A DNA stretch of 64,000 nt. It comes from Ursus arctos. Lineage: Eukaryota > Chordata > Mammalia > Carnivora > Ursidae. Position numbers and translations under genes: made by a program. Under the pieces are notes generated by a model. It ran no database searches. It was not told the origin of the DNA and was given only the letters and a program-made list of their open reading frames with translations. The stretch covers positions 47,660,177 to 47,724,176 of the forward strand of contig NW_026622863.1 of the NCBI RefSeq assembly GCF_023065955.2. The letters run 5' to 3'. This document shows, piece by piece, positions 42,701 through 48,242 of this stretch; positions within the stretch are counted from its first letter, which is position 1, and each line of letters begins with the position of its first letter.

Positions 42701-45700
42701 GCCGTTTCAGGGCGGTTGTACCTGGACGGTGGTCTCCGTGTAGACACGGAGCGAGGCCGGGAGCAGCCGAGGTCAAGCAGCGGGAGAGGAGCGGGTGGTC
42801 ACGCCCCGACCTCTCGTAGGGCCTTGCGGGAGGGCTGTGCGCAGGGAGTGCCTGGCTCCTCACGGCCCCCCTCCTGCCCCGCCGTGCCCCCAGGAGCCGC
42901 TCCCGCTCCGGGGAGCGGTACAGGCGGGGCGGCCGGGGCCCCCGGCATCACAGCAGTAGCCGCAGCCGCAGCAGCTGGTCCCTCAGCCCGTCCCGCAGCC
43001 GCAGCCTGAGCCGCAGCCGCAGCCCCAGCCCGTCCCGCAGCCGCAGCCAGAGCCGCAGCCGCAGCCGCAGCCAGAGCCACTCGCCATCGCCCCCGAGGGA
43101 GAAGCTGACCAGGCCGGCGGCATCCCCTGCCGTGGGCGAGAAGCTGAAAAAGTGAGCGGGGGCAGGGCTGGGCGACGAGAGTGGTCCGCCTCGGGGAGGG
43201 TGGCTGAGCTCGGTCCTGCCTTGGGAGGTCTGAGGGGGACGTGGCTTTGCCCCCGGGGGGTCTGAGGAGTCACAGCCTCGCCTTGGATGAAGCTTCAGGG
43301 GACACGGCCCGGTCCTGAGGGATCAGAGAGGGGCACGGGCCCTCCCTGGGGGTGTCTGAGGCCCACGGCCTTGGCGCTGTCTGGCCTGAGGGCGGTGCTG
43401 AGGTGGCGTGGGGTCAGAAGTAGCAGCCGCCCTTTCTTCCTCCCAGGACCGAACCTGCCGCTGGTAAAGAGACAGGAGCTGCCAAAGTCAGTAAGAATTT
43501 GGAACTCGCCCGTCTAATTCCCGCCAGCAGCAGTGCCCGAGAGCTGGGCCCGGTGGGCCTGCAGGGGGGACCCAGGGGGGCCGGGAGAGCCAGCCCTGGG
43601 GTTGAAGCGGGCTGGGAATGCTCTGCCCCGTCAGGTCCGTGTCCCCGTCCCCTCCGCACTGTCCGCCGGGGCTCCAGCTGTCCCCAGGCCTCCCAGACCC
43701 TTGTGGTGGACCTTGGCAGCCGGTCCCTCCTCCCCACGTGCCCCCCGCAAGTCCCAGGCTCTTGGATGAGGTGGGTGGTGGGAGCTCCGGACACCCACCC
43801 CCTCTCCCGCCTCTTCTCCCCCTTCCCCAGCCCAAGCTGACGCCGCAGGAGAAGCTGAAGCTGAGGATGCAGAAAGCGCTGAACAGGCAGTGTACGTGCC
43901 CCCCCCGCCCCCCCAGCCCTGGTCTCTGCTGCTCTGCCTGCCAGCCTGGTCTTGGGGGGCCCTGCCCGCTCCTGGACAGACAGGCGTCTGCGAGGGGCAC
44001 TTCGGGGGAGGAGTTGGTGTGCGTGCTCTTCCGCTGCCACCGTGCTAAGGGCCATGGCTGTCTGCTCGGCCTCTCTGGGGTCAGTTTCGGCATCCGGGAA
44101 GGGGGAGTGCTTTTGAGGGCCCCCCTCAGCCACCACGTCTCTCCTTTGCCACAGTCAAAGCGGATAAGAAGGCGGCCCAGGAGAAGATGATCCAGCAGGA
44201 GCATGAGCGCCAGGTAAGGGCGGGAGCGAGCGGTGGGGCCGGGCCTGCCGGGGAGCCGGCCAGCGCGCCTCACAGCCCCGTCTGCCGCAGGAGCGGGAGG
44301 ACGAGCTTCGAGCCATGGCCCGCAAGATCCGCATGAAGTAAGACCATCGCGCTGCCCGTATCTGGGCCGCGGCCCCCCGCTTCTGGGCTGCCCGCTGTTC
44401 CCCACCCCTGGCGCCTAGCCCTGCAGCCTGCGCTAGTCCTCGGGGTGGGAGGAAGCCCTCTGTCCTCGGCTTGCTCGCTCCAGCTGCTGCAGCCCCTTCC
44501 AGCTCTGCCGGCTCTGGGTGCACGGGGCCTCTGTGCCCTCCTCCCTGGCTTCGCTCGTCGGGGCCCTCCCTGACCATCCTGTCCCGAGTAGCACCCTGAC
44601 GTGCTCCATCCTCCAAGCCTGCCATGTGTTCTTCAGAGCGCTGACCCCCACCTGGCACGCACCATTCTGTTTTCTTGCTTGTTGTTGATGGTGCCTGAGA
44701 GGGCAGCTGCCGGGTTCCTGCTATACGCTCGGCCCCCAGATCAGAGGTGGCGCTCAGCAAGCCAGCCCCCTGGCGGGTTCTTCCCAGCTCGGGCAGAGGG
44801 GCTTCTCCCTGCTCCCCTTCTGTTTCTCGGCTCTTCACTACCAAGGGGACAGGCTCACGCCCTGGACCAGGCAGATGTGGAGTCCAGTCCCGGCTCTGCC
44901 TCCCTGTGACCATGGGGCCCCGGGGTAGGGGTTGGCGCTCTCAGGCCTCGCTTTGTCCCCTGCAGCCAGGACAGACCTTGGTGACCTCACTGGGTAGCTC
45001 AGGGTGCAACTGGAGGCTGAGTGCTCGGTGCTGGCAAGGAGGAGGGTCCGTCAGTGGCAGGGTCGTGTCACCGGCTGCTTGGTCGCGGGTGCTCAGACAG
45101 GCAGTTCCGTTTCCTCTGAGCCGAGACTCCTTCCTCGTCCTCTCCTGGGGACCCTGCCGCAGGGCTCCCGTGCGGTGCCTAGCCCATCAGCCGGCTGCCG
45201 GCTGGGTCGTCGGTTTCTGCTCACTGCGCACCGTTGTGTGCTGGCCGTCTGAGGGTGCGGCCTGCCTCCCTCAGGTGGGGAAGGAGAGTGCCCGGGGACT
45301 CAGCGCTGGGGTCAGTCGGCTCCGAGTTCTGATCCTGCCTCCGCTGTCTACCAACTGCAGGCCTTTTTCTGTTTGGGCCTTAATTTGCTCATCAGCTAAA
45401 TGGGGTTGGAATAGTTGTCCTAGTTCACAGGCGTGTTGGGCGGATCCAGTCAGATCTGGGCCAGGCGAGTAGAAGGGCCCCAGTAAATACAGCCCTTGGG
45501 GTCGCGAGTCCCAGGCATCCTGACAAAGGCCAATGAAGCACTTAGTGTGTGAGTCCCGTGTTTTGAGACTACCCGAGTGTGACGGGAAAAGGTCGAACTC
45601 TCCAGCTCAATCCTGTATGTTTGCTCAGCAAGCCTTTCAAAGCGAGGCCGACTAAGATTCCAATCCTGGCTCTCCCCAGCCTGTATCCTTGTGAGCCAGT

Positions 45701-46572
45701 GCTGTCACTTCCAAGCAAGGGCAGCAGCAGCACTGGCTGGCCTGGGTTTACTCTGCCACTTGGGCTGGGCTGTTGGAAGCACCTGCCCCGGGCCGGCGGT
45801 GCAGTCCAGCCCCGCCCTTGAGGTTGGTGTTCTCGCCCTGTGCTCATGCCTGCCCCTGGGCTGCCTCCCTTTCCGCCTGGCAGGGAGCGGGAACGCAGAG
45901 AGAAGGAGCGAGAAGAATGGGAACGCCAGTACAGCCGACAGAGCCGCTCACCCTCCCCCCGTTACAGTGAGTATCCCCACGGCCTGTGGGCCCCGAACTC
46001 TAGATCTCGAAGTCAGGATGCAGGAAGCCACAGTGCGGTTTCCACCGTAGTGCTCCACACGTGCAGCGGGATTGCCGTAGTCATGGGGAACGGGGGATGT
46101 TAGAAGCAGGGCGTTAGAAGCAATGCGCGTTGCCCGGCCTTGGTGCATGCCCAGGGGACTGGCTGGAGGCACAGGTGTGGCCTCAGCTGGAGGCAGCCCC
46201 AGGAGCCCAGCCCCTGAGCTTGGGCTTCGTTCTCTCGTTTCTCTCCAGGTCGAGAATACAGCTCGTCCCGAAGGTAAGCCCACCAGCCCAGCTCCTGGAA
46301 GATGACCTTGTCCCTGCCCTGGTTCTTCCATCTCCACCCTGTACCCCTCCAGCTGCACAGGCTGGTCTCCACCCTGGGTAACGTCCCTCCCTGTGCAACT
46401 TGTGCCCCTCCACCCCCCCCCCCCCCGTCACCGATGCCCCAGTGGTCACGAGTGTGTTGGTGTACATGTGCGCACACGCGTGGCTGCTTCCACCCAGCCC
46501 TCACTGGGGGCCCCTCTCTCTCTATCCAGGCGCTCAAGGTCCCGATCTCGAAGTCCCCATTACCGACATTAG
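24603..46572 (+). CDS. CLASRP: CLASRP (SFRS16/SWAP2), CLK4-associating SR-related splicing protein
   Basis: Nuclear SR-related protein that binds CLK-family kinases and affects alternative splicing. Twenty coding exons (listed separately) join into 2028 nt, 675 residues, against 674 in human as I recall it, every junction in phase. Parts in order: N-terminal SWAP-type (DRY_EERY) domain starting MWHEARKHERKLRGMM, about residues 1-175; a Glu/Asp-rich stretch around EEEESPAEEESNSDEDE; QVADLNKQATTYGMADGDFV; a basic run RRSRRQRREFREKRLRGRK; a long RS domain, residues about 290-560, encoded mostly by exons 12-14; a charged probable coiled coil (KLTPQEKLKLRMQKALNRQ to ERERREKEREEWERQ); and an RS tail ending SPHYRH. 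The start ATG has A at -3. Introns carry striking C-runs, and two donors are in tandem (see findings). Confidence 0.97.
27807..27831 (+). repeat. Run of 25 G
   Basis: Uninterrupted G homopolymer in CLASRP intron 2, then A and TGGGGCGG. It could form G-quadruplexes; the exact length may be an assembly estimate. Confidence 0.9.
28444..29110 (+). mobile_element. L1 3' end, sense, interrupted by a SINE
   Basis: TGTTACTCACAATAGCCAAG, AATTCCATGTATACGAGGTA, GGTGGTTGCCAGGGG and TCAGTTTTGCAAGGTGAAGA are L1 3' words in sense order. A CAN-SINE at 28895-29070 duplicated AAAAGTGGCGAACGT. Confidence 0.75.
28895..29070 (+). mobile_element. CAN-SINE inserted in L1
   Basis: AAAAGTGGCGAACGT (28880-28894) and AAAAGTGGCTAACAT (29071-29085) are the diverged target duplication; insertion point CTT|AAAA fits the L1 endonuclease preference. 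Confidence 0.88.
30687..31560 (-). mobile_element. L1 3' part, antisense, interrupted by a SINE
   Basis: GAATGTTCACAGGGTGGTGC, CATAAATGGAATCATACAAC, GTTTCCATCTTTTGGTCATT and the GTTTAACTTTTGAAGAACTC end are reversed L1 words. Confidence 0.72.
31041..31256 (+). mobile_element. CAN-SINE inserted in L1
   Basis: Flanked by TAAATACACCACGTTT (31025-31040) and TAAATACACCACATTT (31257-31272). Complete copy with complex A/T tail. It is the last CAN-SINE before a 25.7-kb stretch with none. Confidence 0.92.
31958..32055 (+). CDS. CLASRP: CLASRP exon 3
   Basis: Acceptor TCCCTACAG ending 31957, donor GTAAGA at 32056. Reads KKDPAQFLQVHGRACKVHLD and on to AAESPVN plus two bases of Met. Part of the SWAP N-terminal domain. 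Confidence 0.95.
32611..32712 (+). CDS. CLASRP: CLASRP exon 4
   Basis: Acceptor CCATTTCAG ending 32610, donor GTAAGC at 32713. Reads MPWQGDTNNMIDRFDVRAHL and on to YTPPLLTT. Confidence 0.95.
32929..33008 (+). CDS. CLASRP: CLASRP exon 5
   Basis: Acceptor CCCCAAAG ending 32928, donor GTGAGT at 33009. Reads SPEQESDERKCNYERYRGLV and on to QNDFAG. Ends one base into an Ile codon. Confidence 0.94.
33009..34979 (+). other. CLASRP: CLASRP intron 5, 2 kb
   Basis: Antisense MIR pieces about 33360-33440, 33500-33640 and 34495-34560. The rest is unique-looking, G-rich. It ends with a C15 tract before exon 6. No exon seen. Confidence 0.6.
34980..35064 (+). CDS. CLASRP: CLASRP exon 6
   Basis: Acceptor TTGCCACAG ending 34979, donor GTGAGT at 35065. 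Reads SEEQCLYQIYIDELYGGLQR and on to EDEKK. A run of 15 Cs (34937-34951) lies in its upstream polypyrimidine region. Confidence 0.94.
36246..36394 (+). CDS. CLASRP: CLASRP exon 7 (acidic segment)
   Basis: Acceptor CATCCCAG ending 36245, donor GTGGGG at 36395. Reads LAEKKASIGYTYEDSTVAEV, then a Glu-rich run (EKPEEEESPAEEESNSDEDE) and VIPDI. Confidence 0.95.
37246..37342 (+). CDS. CLASRP: CLASRP exon 8
   Basis: Acceptor TTGGTGCAG ending 37245, donor GTGAGG at 37343. Reads VEVDVDELNQEQVADLNKQA and on to YGMADGDFV. Confidence 0.95.
38343..38421 (+). CDS. CLASRP: CLASRP exon 9
   Basis: Acceptor CCCCACCCAG ending 38342, donor GTGAGG at 38422. Reads MLRKDKEEAEAIKHAKALEE and ends KAMYS on a codon boundary. 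The following intron is only 87 bp. Confidence 0.95.
38509..38582 (+). CDS. CLASRP: CLASRP exon 10 (basic run)
   Basis: Acceptor CCTCCTCCAG ending 38508, donor GTAGGC at 38583. Reads GRRSRRQRREFREKRLRGRK and ISPP. Confidence 0.95.
38583..40821 (+). other. CLASRP: CLASRP introns 10-11
   Basis: MIR-like sequence about 38880-39000 and 39290-39500 (CTGTGTGACGCTGGGCAAGT core). Otherwise unique. No exon seen apart from exon 11. Confidence 0.6.
39886..39927 (+). CDS. CLASRP: CLASRP exon 11 (42 nt)
   Basis: Acceptor TCTCCGCAG ending 39885, donor GTGAGT at 39928. Encodes YARRDSPTYDPYK. Exactly 42 nt, so skipping would keep the frame. Confidence 0.93.
40822..41037 (+). CDS. CLASRP: CLASRP exon 12 (start of RS domain, tandem donor)
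   Basis: Acceptor GCCCCACAG ending 40821. Reads SPSESSSESRSRSRSPSPGR, EEKITFITSFGGSDEEAAAA, an Ala run and PPAPPQPGGPAPGRNASA. The frame-keeping donor is CCCG|GTCGGT at 41038; a second GT lies at 41042 (GTAACG). Confidence 0.93.
41153..41443 (+). CDS. CLASRP: CLASRP exon 13 (RS domain)
   Basis: Acceptor CGCCTGCAG ending 41152, donor GTGTGT at 41444. Begins RRSSSSSSSS, followed by SSSRSSSRSSSRSRRGGGYY, SRSRSWSRSRSRSRRYSRSR and a Gly/Arg part. Built largely of CTC/CGC-type repeats (TCC and CGC codons), so slippage-prone. Confidence 0.95.
41444..42893 (+). other. CLASRP: CLASRP intron 13, 1.45 kb
   Basis: MIR-like stretch about 41830-42000 (CATCTGTAAAATAAGGGTAG). The rest is GC-rich unique sequence, no exon recognised. 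Confidence 0.6.
42894..43151 (+). CDS. CLASRP: CLASRP exon 14 (RS domain, AGC-CGC repeats)
   Basis: Acceptor TGCCCCCAG ending 42893, donor GTGAGC at 43152. Reads SRSRSGERYRRGGRG, then alternating SR/SP dipeptides and SPPREKLTRPAASPAVGEKL. Ser is mainly AGC here, unlike TCC in exon 13. Confidence 0.95.
43447..43486 (+). CDS. CLASRP: CLASRP exon 15 (40 nt, tandem donor)
   Basis: Acceptor CCTCCCAG ending 43446. Reads TEPAAGKETGAAK. Only GCCAAA|GTCAGT (43487) keeps the frame with the next exon; a better-looking GTAAGA lies 4 nt downstream at 43491. Confidence 0.88.
43831..43891 (+). CDS. CLASRP: CLASRP exon 16
   Basis: Acceptor CTTCCCCAG ending 43830, donor GTACGT at 43892. Reads PKLTPQEKLKLRMQKALNRQ plus one base of Phe. 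Confidence 0.94.
44155..44213 (+). CDS. CLASRP: CLASRP exon 17
   Basis: Acceptor TTGCCACAG ending 44154, donor GTAAGG at 44214. Reads KADKKAAQEKMIQQEHERQ; the following intron is 77 bp, the shortest in the gene. Confidence 0.95.
44291..44337 (+). CDS. CLASRP: CLASRP exon 18
   Basis: Acceptor CTGCCGCAG ending 44290, donor GTAAGA at 44338. Reads EREDELRAMARKIRM plus two bases of Lys. Confidence 0.95.
44338..45883 (+). other. CLASRP: CLASRP intron 18, 1.5 kb
   Basis: MIR-like sequence about 45300-45480 (CATCAGCTAAATGGGGTTGG). No further exon or RNA gene recognised. Confidence 0.6.
45884..45966 (+). CDS. CLASRP: CLASRP exon 19
   Basis: Acceptor GCCTGGCAG ending 45883, donor GTGAGT at 45967. 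Reads ERERREKEREEWERQYSRQS and RSPSPRY. Confidence 0.95.
46249..46273 (+). CDS. CLASRP: CLASRP exon 20, 25-nt microexon
   Basis: Acceptor TCTCTCCAG ending 46248, donor GTAAGC at 46274. Encodes REYSSSR. Its length is not a multiple of three. Confidence 0.93.
46530..46572 (+). CDS. CLASRP: CLASRP exon 21, terminal coding part, stop TAG
   Basis: Acceptor CTATCCAG ending 46529; reads RSRSRSRSPHYRH with TAG at 46570-46572. The 3' UTR is only about 100 nt. Confidence 0.95.
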
Positions 46573-46649
46573 GCAGAAGCGTGGGGGGCAGGGGGATGGG
46601 GGTGGGGTGAGGGCTCAGGCTGTGATGCTGCTGGTTTTATCTCTAATGA

Positions 46650-46655
46650 AATAAA
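46650..46655 (+). terminator. CLASRP: CLASRP poly(A) signal AATAAA
   Basis: Canonical hexamer 78 bp after the stop, followed by T-rich then GT-containing sequence (GGCCTCTGTGTCCTCTGTAT near 46683). CLASRP and ZNF296 end tail to tail about 0.5 kb apart. Confidence 0.88.
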
Positions 46656-46659
46656 ATCA

Positions 46660-47183
46660 CTCATTATTTAATTCCCTTGACCTGGCCTCTGTGTCCTCTG
46701 TATGGTCCGTGTCGGCCAGCCATCAAGGGCAGCTGGGGAGGGAGCTGGTCGGGTTCAGGGACAGGAGCCAGCCCTGGGAGCCTCTGTGGCAAGTCCTGCC
46801 CCCATGTGGGTGTCCGGGTGGCGGCTCCTGGTTCAGCGGCGCTGCCGCACCTCGGCAAGGGCAGGGGCCTCTCGGTGGGGAAGGGCCCGGCACCCAGCTG
46901 TGGAGGATGGGCCAGGACTTTGCCCAGGGGCCTCTGGTGACAGGTCCAGGCTTCTCCCCACCCTCGCCTCGGCCCCTGCCCTGGCCTCGCCCACATTGGG
47001 AACCGGGAGCACAGCTTTCTGTGCCAGTCTTGCTGTGCCCGGGGCACTGGGGGCTGGCCTTTCCCCTCACCCCCTCACTCCAAACCGGTCTGTCCAGCCG
47101 TCCACCCCAAGGAGGGAAGCCACCCGCCCCACCTCCGACACCCCAAGAAAGCCAGAGTCCAAACGTGTGTAACTAGGCGGGAG
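46660..47183. other. Convergent CLASRP/ZNF296 intergenic gap
   Basis: About 0.5 kb between the two transcript ends, GC-rich, no repeat or open frame of interest. Confidence 0.7.
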
Positions 47184-47185
47184 CA

Positions 47186-47191
47186 TTTACT
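47186..47191 (-). terminator. ZNF296: ZNF296 candidate poly(A) signal (AGTAAA)
   Basis: The minus strand reads AGTAAA, a common variant hexamer, about 80 nt past the ZNF296 stop. I see no AATAAA nearby on this strand. Confidence 0.5.
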
Positions 47192-47271
47192 CGCAGCAGA
47201 GGAAGGACAAGGAGATCGGCCGGCAGCGGTCCCCACGGTACCAGGAACGGCAGGGAGGGCACCCCGGCGGC

Positions 47272-48242
47272 TCAGGCCTCCCCGCCCACCTCGGGGTGCT
47301 TCTGCCGCAGGTGTTTGTCCAGGGTGGCGCGCAGGCCGAAGGGCACGCAGCAGTGGGGACACTCGAAGCGGGTGCTGCCGGGCCCCAGGCCGTGCATGCG
47401 GCGGTGGCGGTTAAGCTTGCTGCTCTGCGCGCAGGCGTAGGAGCAGAGCTCGCAGGTGTAGGGCCGCTCGCCCGTGTGCGAGCGCCGGTGCACCGTCAGG
47501 TTGCTGCTGTTGGTGAAGTGCTTCCCGCAGAACTCACAGCTGCCCCCGGGCCCGCGGCTCTTGCCCACCGGCTTGGGCAGCTTCTTGGGGGACGTCGGGC
47601 CCTTGGCAGGTTCAGTTCTCTGTTCCTTGGGGGTAGGTCCCCAGCTGGCCCCGCCGGGGCCTACCTGAGCCCCGCCGCCAGGAGCCCCAGGTTCCTGGAC
47701 GCCCGCCGTGGCCGCGGCTCCGGCGCCCTCCCCGCTGCTGCATGCGAGGGTGCTGGCCGGCGCCGCGGCATGGGCGGCCGGCTCGGGAGGGGCGGCAGAG
47801 GCCTGTTCCTGACTGGCCTCGGCCCTGCAGGGGCTCTGAGGCCGCGGCTGCCGGTGGGTCTTCTTGTGCCGGTTGAGCTTGCTGCTCTGGGTGCACGTAT
47901 AGGGACACTGGTCACAGGCGTAGGGCCGCTCGCCGGTGTGCGAGCGCATGTGCACTTTGAGATTACTGAAGGAGCTCAGGGTCTTGGCGCACACGGGGCA
48001 GGTGGGGCTCCGCCGGGGGAGGACGCTCATCCGGACGCCCTTGGCCTCCGCTTCCGGCCCCATGACCGCGGACACGGCGGCGGCCACCTCCGCCAGGCCG
48101 AGCAGCGGGGCCTCGGGGGCCTCGGGTTCCGTCTGGTAGATGGATAGTCCGTGGTCCCACTGGGCGTGGCGCAGCAGCTTCCAGGCCCCCGTGAACTGTC
48201 TCCCGCAGCGGAAGCAGCTCAGGGCCTTGGGGTCCTTGCGTT
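47272..48242 (-). CDS. ZNF296: ZNF296 exon 3 (six C2H2 fingers, stop)
   Basis: Minus-strand acceptor CTCTCCACAG then AACGCAAGG; runs to TGA (plus-strand TCA at 47272-47274). Contains a finger with C-x2-C and HAQWDH, two TGERPY-linked finger pairs each ending in a QSSKLNRH finger, and a last one with KHLRQKH. The two QSSKLNRH pairs are alike and suggest an internal duplication. Confidence 0.96.

Noticed and set aside
47296..48147. 283-codon plus-strand open frame opposite ZNF296 exon 3
   Set aside because: Antisense shadow of the zinc-finger exon.
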